A stretch of DNA of 64,000 nucleotides, taken from the NCBI RefSeq assembly GCF_004563925.1, contig NZ_SPNJ01000004.1:372001-436000 (forward strand), read 5' to 3'. Within the stretch, counting starts at the first letter, position 1. Every line of letters begins with the position of its first letter. Shown piece after piece: positions 42,070 to 49,760 of this stretch. The notes under the pieces are model-generated. The model worked only from the letters and a program-made list of their open reading frames with translations, did no database searches and had not been told where the DNA came from. The DNA is from Herbaspirillum sp. 3R11. Lineage in GTDB: Bacteria > Pseudomonadota > Gammaproteobacteria > Burkholderiales > Burkholderiaceae_D. Made by a program: the position numbers and the translations under genes.

Positions 42070-43081
42070 TCGGCATGTCGTCCTGATCGTCGACGACAAG
42101 CCCGACAACCTCGCCATGCTGTCCGACTCGCTCGACGAGAGCGGCCACATCGTGCTGGTCGCCACCGACGGCATCAGCGCGCTGGAGCGGCTCGACTACA
42201 TCACGCCGGACCTGATCCTGCTGGACGCGATGATGCCGGGCATTGACGGCTTTGAAACCTGCAAGCGCATCAAGCTGATCAAGAGCGTCAACCACGTGCC
42301 GGTGGTGTTCATGACCGGCCTGACCGAGACCGAACACGTGGTGCGCGGTTTCGAAGTCGGCGGCATCGACTACGTGACCAAACCGATCAAGCCGCAGGAA
42401 GTGGTGGCGCGCATCGGCGCCCACATCAAGACCGCGCGCATGATGTCGCAGGCGCGCGGCATGCTCGAACACGCTGCGCATGCCGTCATCGTCCTCAGCG
42501 GCAACGGCCTGCCGCTGTGGCAGACCAGCAAGGCGTCGCTGTGGCTGGAAAAATATTTCCCGGCCGGCACTGCCGCCGTGAATGCCGGTCACAAGCTGCC
42601 GATGATGCTGCAATCCTGGCTCAACGAAAGCCTGGTGCGCCAGCGCCAGGGCAATGGCGACATCCGCCCGCTGGTGACGACGCAAGGCGACTGCGAACTG
42701 CGCATCGCGCTGTCGGCGCCCGGCCAGGGGAATGAAATCACCTTGCTGCTGGAAGAGAAAAATATCGGCGCTGAAATTGCAGCCGCCGCAGCAACAGCAA
42801 CCACTGCCCTGCTCCGTTCAGCCGTGCAAGGCAGCGAGGCATTGACGCCCGGAAGCTTCCACCTGACCCCGCGCGAGAGCGATGTACTGGCGTGGCTGGG
42901 CAAAGGCAAGACCAACCGCGACATCGCCGAGATCCTCGGCATGAGTCCGCGCACCGTGAACAAGCATCTCGAACACATCTTCGTCAAACTCGGCGTGGAA
43001 ACACGCTCGGCGGCGGCGGTGCTGGCGAGCAGTGTGCAACAGGCGCCGACGCCGAGGAGCGGCAGCGGCCTGTTGCAGTAG
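42050..43081 (+). CDS. LuxR-type response regulator
   Basis: A 343-residue regulator overlapping the kinase gene by 20 nt, so translationally coupled. The receiver (about 8-125) has Asp59 (LILLDAMMPGIDGF), Thr in FMTGLTE and Lys in YVTKPIKP. A middle region of about 130 residues (MLEHAAHAVIVLSGNGLPLW...) resembles a degenerate PAS/heme-free sensor and may bind a ligand. The C-terminal LuxR helix-turn-helix is FHLTPRESDVLAWLGKGKTNRDIAEILGMSPRTVNKHLEHIFVKLGV (about 265-312). It is almost certainly the output partner of the transporter-kinase. Binding to the TACGT palindromes is my inference. Confidence 0.93.
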   Translation: MMSTTFDRHVVLIVDDKPDNLAMLSDSLDESGHIVLVATDGISALERLDYITPDLILLDAMMPGIDGFETCKRIKLIKSVNHVPVVFMTGLTETEHVVRGFEVGGIDYVTKPIKPQEVVARIGAHIKTARMMSQARGMLEHAAHAVIVLSGNGLPLWQTSKASLWLEKYFPAGTAAVNAGHKLPMMLQSWLNESLVRQRQGNGDIRPLVTTQGDCELRIALSAPGQGNEITLLLEEKNIGAEIAAAAATATTALLRSAVQGSEALTPGSFHLTPRESDVLAWLGKGKTNRDIAEILGMSPRTVNKHLEHIFVKLGVETRSAAAVLASSVQQAPTPRSGSGLLQ

Positions 43082-43087
43082 TCGCCG

Positions 43088-43888
43088 TCAGGCAGCAACC
43101 GCGGCGGACTGATCAGCCTTCATCGTTTCCCAGAATGCGCCGTCGCCGCGCACCGTGGTGCGATTGAGCACACGCCGTTGCAATGGCGACAAGGGCGTGG
43201 CGCGATGCGCGACACGGAAGTTGTCCGCCACCACGAAGTCGCCTTCCTTCCATTGATGCCGGTACACCGCGCCTTCGCGCGACAGATGACGGTCGAGCGT
43301 GGCGATCAGCTGTTCGGTGGCGTCGCGTTCCATGCCGATGATGCTGTTGGTGAGGCCGACGTTCAGGTACAGACCGTCGACGCCGGTATGCGGATGCGGC
43401 ATCACCAGCGGATGCACCACGTGGTTGCGATGCGTGGTCTGCAATCCCTTGATCTGTGCTTTCATTTCCTCCGGCAAGCTGCGCCAGGCTTGCTGCAAAT
43501 CGGTGAACAAGGTGTCGCCGCCGACGTCCGGGCGCGCCTCCATATGCCACAACGACATCGGCGTCGGCACCGTGCGGAACGAGCCGTCCGAGTGCCAGTA
43601 GCGACCGACGCCGGTATAGCCTTCGGTAGCGCGGCTGGCGACACGGAAGATCTGCGGATAGCCGGGAATCTGCCCCGGCGCCGGCGGGAACTCTTCCAGC
43701 GCGCCGAACACCTCCGAGGCCGCGATCTGCGCCTGCGGTTCCAGCACGGGACCGGGAATGACCAACAGGCCGTACTCCAGCAGCGCCGCCTGCAATGTCT
43801 GCTGCGCATCCCGGTCGTCGCCCAGCCGGGCCAGGTCGACGTTGTGAATGCGTGCGCCGAAACCGGCGCTCATGGGGATGATGTTCAT
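43088..43888 (-). CDS. TauD/TfdA-family Fe(II)/2-oxoglutarate dioxygenase
   Basis: A 266-residue oxygenase. ATG 43888 (MNIIPMSAGFGARI) has AAGGAAG upstream. Upstream in-frame codons add 45 residues lying over the divergent promoter. The metal triad is His and Asp in YWHSDGSF plus the distal His in VVADNFRVAHRAT, with the 2-oxoglutarate Arg nearby (RRVLNRTTVRG). GGDTLFTDLQQAWRSLP and PHPHTGVDGLYLNVG are typical of the family. Substrates include taurine, sulfonates, alkyl sulfates and phenoxy acids. The actual one is not deducible. The divergent LysR gene is its probable regulator. Confidence 0.9.
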   Translation of the reverse strand: MNIIPMSAGFGARIHNVDLARLGDDRDAQQTLQAALLEYGLLVIPGPVLEPQAQIAASEVFGALEEFPPAPGQIPGYPQIFRVASRATEGYTGVGRYWHSDGSFRTVPTPMSLWHMEARPDVGGDTLFTDLQQAWRSLPEEMKAQIKGLQTTHRNHVVHPLVMPHPHTGVDGLYLNVGLTNSIIGMERDATEQLIATLDRHLSREGAVYRHQWKEGDFVVADNFRVAHRATPLSPLQRRVLNRTTVRGDGAFWETMKADQSAAVAA

Positions 43889-44021
43889 GGTGCTTCCTTT
43901 CGTGAGAATGACGAGGCGCAGGTCCAGCCTGAGGGTCGTCCGGGGATCGCGATTGCAATCGACGCCCTTATCTTGGCCCTCATCGGGCAAGGGCGGAACG
44001 TCTGCATCGGGCATATGATTC

Positions 44022-44036
44022 ATTCCAACGAGGAAT
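44022..44036. promoter_or_regulatory. LysR-type box ATTCC-N5-GGAAT, copy 1
   Basis: A perfect 5-bp inverted repeat fitting T-N11-A, 134 nt upstream of the dioxygenase start. It has the same arms as copy 2, 62 bp away, about six helical turns. Confidence 0.6.
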
Positions 44037-44083
44037 AAAGCGCGTCATATCAGACCAAATTCATGCCAGAGACGCTATCATCC

Positions 44084-44098
44084 ATTCCATGGAGGAAT
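44084..44098. promoter_or_regulatory. LysR-type box ATTCC-N5-GGAAT, copy 2
   Basis: ATTCC-ATGGA-GGAAT, overlapping the ribosome site (GGAGG) of the LysR gene whose ATG is at 44103. It is well placed for autorepression. Confidence 0.6.
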
Positions 44099-44102
44099 CG
44101 AC

Positions 44103-44993
44103 ATGGATCGCCTGAATGCAATGGAAACCTTCGTCAACGTGGTCGAAGCAGGATCGTTTTCGAGCGCCGCGCGGCGTCTTGAGGTCGGCCAGCCGGCGGT
44201 GTCAAAGACGGTCGCACAACTGGAGGAACGCCTCGGCGTACGCTTGCTGCTGCGCTCCACGCGCGGCCTGACGCCGACCGAAGCGGGCCAGCGTTTTTAT
44301 GAACGCGCCTTGCGCGCCATCGGCGAAGCCGACGAAGCCGATCGCAGCGCGCGCGGCGCCGGCAACGAACTGTCGGGGCCGCTGCGGATTTCGGCGGCGC
44401 TGACCTTCGCGCGCCTGCGCATCCTGCCTCATCTCAAACCTTTCCTCGACCGTCATCCCCAACTCAGCCTCGACGTGGTGCTGGACGATCGGCATATCGA
44501 CATGCTGGAAGAAGGCATCGATGTCGCGCTGCGCATGGGCGCGCTGAGCGACTCCGGCATGACGGCGCGCAAGATTGCGCAAGGCGCGCGCTCGGTCATC
44601 GCCACGCCGGCCTACTTCGCGGCGCACGGCGTGCCGGCCGGGCCGGCCGACCTGAGCCGGCACGCGGCGGTGATTTACGGACGCGGCAGCGGCGGCACTA
44701 CCTGGTCGTTCCGGCGCGGCGCCGATGAGGTGTCGGTATCGGTCAGCGGACGCATCAAGGTCAATGCCGCCGAAGGCGTGCGCGCCGCCGTGCTGGCGGA
44801 CATGGGGCTGGCGATTTCATCGGAATGGATGTTCGAACCGGAACTCGCGAGCGGCGAGCTGGTGCGCGTGCTGACCGACTGGAGCCTGCCGCCGATCGAC
44901 TTGTGGGCGCTATATCCCGGAGGGCGCATGGCCAGCGCCAAGGCGCGCGCCTTCGTCGCCTATGTTGAAGAGTTGCTGGCGGCGCCGGTCTGA
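44103..44993 (+). CDS. LysR-family transcriptional regulator
   Basis: A 296-residue LTTR. The N-terminal helix-turn-helix is MDRLNAMETFVNVVEAGSFSSAARRLEVGQPAVSKTVAQLEERLGVRLLLRSTRGLTPTEAG, followed by a substrate-binding domain (LSGPLRISAALTFARLRILPHLKPFLDRHPQLSLDV). It is of the CrgA/YafC-like subgroup. It is divergent from the TauD-type dioxygenase. Two ATTCC-N5-GGAAT boxes in the shared 214-bp region, one over its own ribosome site, suggest control of both genes. Confidence 0.93.
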   Translation: MDRLNAMETFVNVVEAGSFSSAARRLEVGQPAVSKTVAQLEERLGVRLLLRSTRGLTPTEAGQRFYERALRAIGEADEADRSARGAGNELSGPLRISAALTFARLRILPHLKPFLDRHPQLSLDVVLDDRHIDMLEEGIDVALRMGALSDSGMTARKIAQGARSVIATPAYFAAHGVPAGPADLSRHAAVIYGRGSGGTTWSFRRGADEVSVSVSGRIKVNAAEGVRAAVLADMGLAISSEWMFEPELASGELVRVLTDWSLPPIDLWALYPGGRMASAKARAFVAYVEELLAAPV

Positions 44994-45015
44994 GCCGGCG
45001 GCGCGGCATGGCAAG

Positions 45016-45753
45016 TCAACGCTTCTTCTGCAAGGCCTTGAACGACTCCGGCGACCATGGCCGCATCGCCAGGATCAGGCTGGTGCCGTCGCGCTGCGCC
45101 AGCGACAGCTCCAGGTCCTGGTGATGCAGCGCCGAGAATTCCGCGGCGATGCGGCGCATGTGCTGCTGCATGAGCGCATTGCTGGCCGGCGACAGCATGC
45201 CGCTCACCATGCTCATCTTCTCGCGTTCGCCGTCGAAGCGTGAATTGAAAAAATCGTTGCGCAGCTGGGCGCGGAAATACTGCTGTATCGGCCCGCCCGG
45301 CAGCCAGCTGAAATCCGGCGCCACGCGCACCCGGATCTTGTTGTTGGGCAGCAGGTCGATGATGCCCAGCTTGTCGAGACGCGTCAGCAGACGCACACAT
45401 TCCGCACGAGAGAAATCGAAGGCCTCGAGGATCTCTTCCATGCTCCAGTGATTGACCGCGTGCACCGCGATCAGCAACAGCCGCGGGTCCGACACCAGTT
45501 TATTTTCCTGTTCGGTGGTCAGTTGCGCCGGTGTGGCCGCATCGTGCGCCACCATGCGCGCAAGGTCGCTGATCTGGATGCCCAACAGACCGCACACCTG
45601 GTCGAAGCGCTCCAGCGAAAAACTCTTCTCTGCAAACACCCGCTTGACGCTGGCCTCGCTCAGGCCAAGTCCCTTGCCGAGCTTTGCATACGTCATGCCG
45701 CGCGCCTTGAGCACGTTCTTGAGGGCGTCGATCAATGCCTGCGCCTGTGCCAT
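45016..45753 (-). CDS. XRE-like helix-turn-helix regulator with C-terminal domain
   Basis: A 245-residue protein. The helix-turn-helix is at about residues 5-60 (LKARGMTYAKLGKGLGLSEASVKRVFAEKSFSLERFDQVCGLLGIQISDL). The rest has a marR-like or winged segment (WSMEEILEAFDFSRAECVRLLTRLDKLGIIDLLPNNKIRVRV) and a conserved tail seen in many uncharacterised Burkholderiales XRE proteins (PGGPIQQYFRAQLRNDFFNSRF). A perfect AAAGTAT-N9-ATACTTT palindrome lies just upstream. The target genes are unknown. It may control the divergent exported proteins. Confidence 0.85.
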   Translation of the reverse strand: MAQAQALIDALKNVLKARGMTYAKLGKGLGLSEASVKRVFAEKSFSLERFDQVCGLLGIQISDLARMVAHDAATPAQLTTEQENKLVSDPRLLLIAVHAVNHWSMEEILEAFDFSRAECVRLLTRLDKLGIIDLLPNNKIRVRVAPDFSWLPGGPIQQYFRAQLRNDFFNSRFDGEREKMSMVSGMLSPASNALMQQHMRRIAAEFSALHHQDLELSLAQRDGTSLILAMRPWSPESFKALQKKR

Positions 45754-45781
45754 CTGTATCTCCTTCGATCTGATTTATCGA

Positions 45782-45804
45782 AAAGTATCACATATCAATA
45801 CTTT
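45782..45804. promoter_or_regulatory. Palindrome AAAGTAT-N9-ATACTTT upstream of the XRE-like gene
   Basis: A perfect 7-bp inverted repeat in an AT-rich stretch, 28 nt before the XRE-like start codon and about 125 nt before the divergent exported-protein gene. Likely autoregulatory operator. Confidence 0.55.
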
Positions 45805-45929
45805 CATATAAATGTAACGCAACTTTTCATGAAATAAATACAAATACCGATACCGTTGATACAGTCCGCCTGCGCTTCAACGACGCGCTTCCATCAACGT
45901 AACTTAAACGTAAAAAACGGAGAACAACC

Positions 45930-46358
45930 ATGAACACATTGAACCTGCGCCGCATCGTTTCCACCCTTTCCCTCTCCTTGGCCTTCGCACTGTCGTCGGC
46001 CCTGCTGGCGCAACCGGCATCGGCGCAGTCGACTGCCAGCGACGCCTCCGCATTGTCGGTCGTTGCCTCGATCGCCGCGCCGGCCTTCTTCATTTCCGAA
46101 GGCGGCGAATACCTGGTCAAGAGCGTCGAAGCTTCGGGCAAGGGCTCAGTCTATGTACTGGAAAAAATCGGCGCCGGCGTACGCGGCTCGGTGACCATCA
46201 CCGCCAACGCCAGCGGCGCCGTGTCGGTCGGCGTCGGTTCGGTCATCCAGGCCACCGCCACCTCGGCCGGCATGCTGCTGGTCAGCGCCGGCAAGGTGCT
46301 GGCGATCATCCCGAACGAACTCGGCAAGGCGCTCATGAAGAGCAAGAAGGTTTCCTGA
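45930..46358 (+). CDS. Exported Ala/Ser/Gly-rich protein of unknown function
   Basis: A 142-residue protein with a clear signal peptide (IVSTLSLSLAFALSSALLAQPASAQS, cleaved after SAQ). The mature part is small-residue rich, with valine and glycine alternation (SVEASGKGSVYVLEKIGAGVRGSVTITANASGAVSVGVGSVIQ). It ends with a hydrophobic segment AGMLLVSAGKVLAIIPNELG and basic MKSKKVS. I recognise no fold. It lies 49 nt upstream of the DUF2145 gene and is probably co-transcribed with it. Confidence 0.75.
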   Translation: MNTLNLRRIVSTLSLSLAFALSSALLAQPASAQSTASDASALSVVASIAAPAFFISEGGEYLVKSVEASGKGSVYVLEKIGAGVRGSVTITANASGAVSVGVGSVIQATATSAGMLLVSAGKVLAIIPNELGKALMKSKKVS

Positions 46359-46407
46359 GAATTAAAACGACCGCAGCACCCGATCATTCAACGACACGGA
46401 GCACAAC

Positions 46408-47193
46408 ATGATAAAAAAAATCGTCCTCGCCGCGCTGGTGGCATTGCATCTGGCGCTGCCCGCCATCGCGCATGCCGGACAGGCATGCGAGCAAAAGCCG
46501 CCGACCGAAACACGTGTTACACAAGGCATCGCCATGGCCGTCAAGGCCGTCGCCCAGCTCGACGCCAGCGGCGCCGACGTGGTCGTCATCGCGCGCGCCG
46601 GCCAGGACCTGAGCAAATACCATCAACGCTATTCGCATCTCGGCTTTGCTTACAGGCAGGACGGCCACTGGACCATCGTGCACAAGCTCAACGAATGCGG
46701 CACCGCCGTCAGCAACATCTACGAACAAGGCATGGGCCAATTCTTCCTCGACGATCCTTATCGCTTCGAAGCGGCGATCACCGTGCCGGCGCCGGAAGTA
46801 CAACAACGCCTGCGCGCCGTGCTGACCGATCCGACAAAAGTGCTGGCCGGACATATTGCCGCGTACAACATGTTGTCGTACGCCTGGGGCGACAGATACC
46901 AGCAATCGAATCAATGGGTATTGGAAACATTGGCAATGGCGCAGGAAAACAGCATCCACACCCGCGAGCAGGCGCAGGCATGGCTCAAGTTCAAGGGCTA
47001 CCAGCCGACCGTGCTCGACCTCGGCCCGATGACCCGGCTCGGCGCGCGCATGTTCAAAGCCAACATTGCCTTCGATGATCATCCCAACGACAAGCGTTTC
47101 AGCGATCGCATTGAAACCGTTGGTGCTGATTCTGTATTCGCCTTTCTGGAACAATCGGGAATGCAGACGTCCCATTTTGTCGTCGGTCTCTGA
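46408..47193 (+). CDS. DUF2145-family exported protein
   Basis: A 261-residue protein with a signal peptide (LAALVALHLALPAIAHAG). It has the DUF2145 pattern: ARAGQDLSKYHQRYSHLGFAYRQDGHWTIVHKLNECGT and YNMLSYAWGDRYQQSNQWVLETLAMAQ. The His-Leu-Gly-Phe-Ala and Asn-rich segments hint at a cysteine- or metallo-peptidase-like (NlpC/P60-related) fold, but this is not established. It follows the Ala/Ser-rich exported protein in the same operon, and both may act in the periplasm. Confidence 0.8.
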   Translation: MIKKIVLAALVALHLALPAIAHAGQACEQKPPTETRVTQGIAMAVKAVAQLDASGADVVVIARAGQDLSKYHQRYSHLGFAYRQDGHWTIVHKLNECGTAVSNIYEQGMGQFFLDDPYRFEAAITVPAPEVQQRLRAVLTDPTKVLAGHIAAYNMLSYAWGDRYQQSNQWVLETLAMAQENSIHTREQAQAWLKFKGYQPTVLDLGPMTRLGARMFKANIAFDDHPNDKRFSDRIETVGADSVFAFLEQSGMQTSHFVVGL

Positions 47194-47462
47194 ATCTTTC
47201 ACGATCGTGCACAAAAAGCCGGCGGATTTATCCGAACAATGCAGCCGATTGTCCGTGCCTCAGGAACAAAGACCTCCAGTCAGATGATCCATGTATATCA
47301 GTCATTTTCCTTTCAGATAACGCAAAAATAAGTGGTTGCAAAACAAAACTCTGAACCTATCTCGGTAGTGCGCCCGGCGGTACTTGCAAATTTTCTTCAT
47401 CAATGTGCTGCCGGCATCGCTGTTGTTTCAACTACATATTTAACTTACTCAGAGAGAATAAA

Positions 47463-47750
47463 ATGAACATCGCAAAAATTATCGCCGCTACTGCCCTGAT
47501 CGCCGCTGCCGGTTCCGCACTTGCTGAAACCCCATATCCGCCACAACAAGCGTTCACCTCGACCAAGACCCGCGCTGAAGTCGTCGCCGAAGTGAAGCAA
47601 GCCGGTGGTGACCTGGGTCGTCGCAACTATCAGGACACCTTCAATCCTGCTCCGGTTGCATCGAGCAAGACCCGTGCTGACGTGCTTGCAGAACTGAGCC
47701 AGACTCGCGGCGACGTCGCTCGCAACAACTACATCAACACCACACGCTGA
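47463..47750 (+). CDS. Small exported DUF4148-type protein
   Basis: A 95-residue protein starting MNIAKIIAATALIAAAGSALA. The mature region has two copies of a K-T-R-A-[ED]-V motif (TSTKTRAEVVAEVKQAGGDLGRRNYQ and SSKTRADVLAELSQTRGDVARNNY), the internal repeat of DUF4148 proteins abundant in Burkholderia and Herbaspirillum. The function is unknown. ATG 47463 is chosen over an earlier in-frame start because GAGAGAAT precedes it and the signal peptide begins there. A hairpin follows the stop. Confidence 0.85.
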   Translation: MNIAKIIAATALIAAAGSALAETPYPPQQAFTSTKTRAEVVAEVKQAGGDLGRRNYQDTFNPAPVASSKTRADVLAELSQTRGDVARNNYINTTR

Positions 47751-48090
47751 TCGACCGCTGCATGTCGATGACAGACAGTCCGCCCCGGTTCTCAACCGCC
47801 GCGGACTGAAGCTTTTCCAACGAACCGGCGAACTGCAATCTCTGCAATGACGCCGGTTTGTCGCGTTCTTCCCGCCTCTTTTCTTCTCGCCCTCTGCTGT
47901 TCTCCTCACGCGTTTTTCCTGTGCCGTTTTCCGCATAAACAAAGCCGTAAATAGTCGTTCCAGATCGCGTCGCGTCTTCCTATACTCGCTCCCATTTGGT
48001 GCATCCGCGCCAACGGGATGCAAGACCTCGCCGGCTATCCGCCGACATTGAAACGCATCCCCCCATTTCACGACAACAAGGAAAATATCC
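47751..48090. other. 340-bp region before the amino-acid binding-protein gene
   Basis: The hairpin at 47777-47807 ends the DUF4148 transcript. The remainder presumably contains the promoter of the binding-protein gene. No further repeat, RNA or gene is evident. Confidence 0.5.
47777..47807 (+). terminator. Hairpin after the DUF4148 gene
   Basis: AGTCCGC...GCGGACT (7 bp) encloses CGGTT-ctc-AACCG (5 bp) with a 2x2 internal mismatch, and is followed by GAAGCTTTTCC. A moderate Rho-independent terminator. Confidence 0.65.
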
Positions 48091-48927
48091 ATGAAATTGC
48101 GTGCTTCACTGTCCCCGCTTCTGTTGGCATCCACCCTCGCGCTGGCCCTGCTGCCGGCCGCCGCCCACGCCGACAAGCTCGACGACATCAAGAAGGCCGG
48201 CGTGCTGCGCGTGGCTGCTTTTGACGGCAATCCGCCGTTCGGTTACGTCGATGCTGCCAGCAAGAAAATCGTCGGCCTCGACATCGACTACGCCAATGAA
48301 CTCGGCAAGAAACTCGGCGTGAAAGTTGAAATCGTTCCGACCAATCCGGCCAACCGCATTCCGCTGTTGTCGTCCAACAAGGTCGATCTGGTGTTCGCCA
48401 ATTTCACCATCACCGAAGACCGCGCCAAGGTCATCGACTTCAGCATTCCTTACTTCGCCTCGGGCCAGCAATTCCTCGCCAGGAAGGGCGTGCTGAAGAA
48501 CGCCGACGGCATCAAGGACATCCGCGTCGGCACCGACAAGGGCACCACCATGGAAACCACGCTGCGCGAAAAGTATCCCGACACCAAGGTGGTACTGTAT
48601 GACGACACCCCGCTCGGACTGGCCGCGCTGCGCAACGGCAACATCCAGGCATTCAGCCAGGACGGTTCCAAGCTGACCGCGATCCTGGCGTCGCTGCCGG
48701 ACAAGGACAAATATGAAATCCCGGCCTTCGCGATCTCGGAAGAATATGAAGGCGTCGGCGTTCCCAAGGGCGAAGCGCGCCTGGTTTCGTACCTGAACGA
48801 CTGGCTGCGCGACCTGGAAAAATCCGGCACTGCGCAACAGATCTATGACAAGTGGTTCGGCCCGCAAAGCAAATCGCCGCTGCCGCGCCTGTTCAAGATC
48901 GGCGACACCAAGCTGCGCGACAAGTAA
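48091..48927 (+). CDS. Polar amino-acid ABC transporter binding protein
   Basis: A 278-residue family-3 periplasmic binding protein. The signal peptide is cleaved near AAAHA-DK. GVLRVAAFDGNPPFGYVDAASKKIVGLDIDYANELGKKLG is the family start, followed by RIPLLSSNKVDLVFANFTITEDRAKVIDFSIPY, the ligand site. It ends KSPLPRLFKIGDTKLRDK. AAGGAAAATATCC precedes the ATG. A terminator-like hairpin after the stop would let this gene be expressed above the permeases, which is common for binding-protein operons. Confidence 0.94.
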   Translation: MKLRASLSPLLLASTLALALLPAAAHADKLDDIKKAGVLRVAAFDGNPPFGYVDAASKKIVGLDIDYANELGKKLGVKVEIVPTNPANRIPLLSSNKVDLVFANFTITEDRAKVIDFSIPYFASGQQFLARKGVLKNADGIKDIRVGTDKGTTMETTLREKYPDTKVVLYDDTPLGLAALRNGNIQAFSQDGSKLTAILASLPDKDKYEIPAFAISEEYEGVGVPKGEARLVSYLNDWLRDLEKSGTAQQIYDKWFGPQSKSPLPRLFKIGDTKLRDK

Positions 48928-48943
48928 GCAGATCTTCGTCGAT

Positions 48944-48979
48944 GAGAACCAGCCGCTGCGTGCGGCTGTTCTCGTTTTT
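48944..48979 (+). terminator. Hairpin with T-run between binding protein and permeases
   Basis: GAGAACCAGCCGC/GCGGCTGTTCTC pairs over 12 bp with one bulged C and is followed after G by five T residues. A partial terminator within the operon, or the end of a separate transcript. Confidence 0.75.
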
Positions 48980-49007
48980 ACCGTATCAATGATCTCGACT
49001 GGTCCCC

Positions 49008-49760
49008 ATGCTCTCCCATTTCGACACCAGCCAGCTGCTCGCCCCCAAATACCTGCTGTGGATGTGGCACGGCTTCCAGACCACCCTGCTGCTGAGCGCC
49101 GCGACGGTGGTGCTGGCGACGCTGCTCGGCTTCTTCCTGGCGGCGGCGCGTTCCAGCGCGCATCCCGGCTTGCGCGCACCGGCCGCGGCCTACACTTCGC
49201 TGTTCCGCAACACGCCGCTGTTGGTGCAATTGCTGTTCTGGTATTTCGGCGTGCCAAGCCTGTTCCCCGAAGGCGCGATGGAGTGGCTCAACGCCACCCA
49301 CAGCATCCGCTTGCTGGGTGTGCTGACGCTGAGCTGGCCATCGTTTGAATTCCTGGCGGCGATGATCGGCGTGGTGCTCTACTCCACCGCTTACGTCAGT
49401 GAAGAAATCCGCGCCGGCATGCGCGGTGTGCCATCCACGCAATCGCTGGCCGGCGCCGCCATCGGCCTGACCCGCTTGCAGGTGATGCGCTACATCGTGC
49501 TGCCGCAGGCCGTGCGCATTGCTCTGCCGCCCCTGCTGGGCCAATACATGAACATCCTCAAGAACACCTCGCTGACGATGGCCATCGGCCTCGCCGAATT
49601 GTCGTACACCTCGCGCCAGGTGGAAGCCGAGACCTTCCGCACCTTCCAGGCCTTCGGCTTCGCCACGCTGCTGTACATCGTCGCCATCGCGCTGATCGAG
49701 AGCATCGGTCACTGGCGTCTGCAGGCGCGCCTCGCACATGCCGGCAAGGGGAGACATTGA
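49008..49760 (+). CDS. Polar amino-acid ABC transporter permease 1
   Basis: A 250-residue HisMQ/GltJK-type permease. It has MWHGFQTTLLLSAATVVLATLLGFFLAAARSS, then AYTSLFRNTPLLVQLLFWYFG and the EAA loop AGMRGVPSTQSLAGAAIGLTRLQVMRYIVLPQAVRIALPPL. There are about five to six helices. It starts 80 nt after the binding protein across a hairpin, with only a weak ribosome site. It couples to the next permease through TGATG. Confidence 0.93.
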   Translation: MLSHFDTSQLLAPKYLLWMWHGFQTTLLLSAATVVLATLLGFFLAAARSSAHPGLRAPAAAYTSLFRNTPLLVQLLFWYFGVPSLFPEGAMEWLNATHSIRLLGVLTLSWPSFEFLAAMIGVVLYSTAYVSEEIRAGMRGVPSTQSLAGAAIGLTRLQVMRYIVLPQAVRIALPPLLGQYMNILKNTSLTMAIGLAELSYTSRQVEAETFRTFQAFGFATLLYIVAIALIESIGHWRLQARLAHAGKGRH

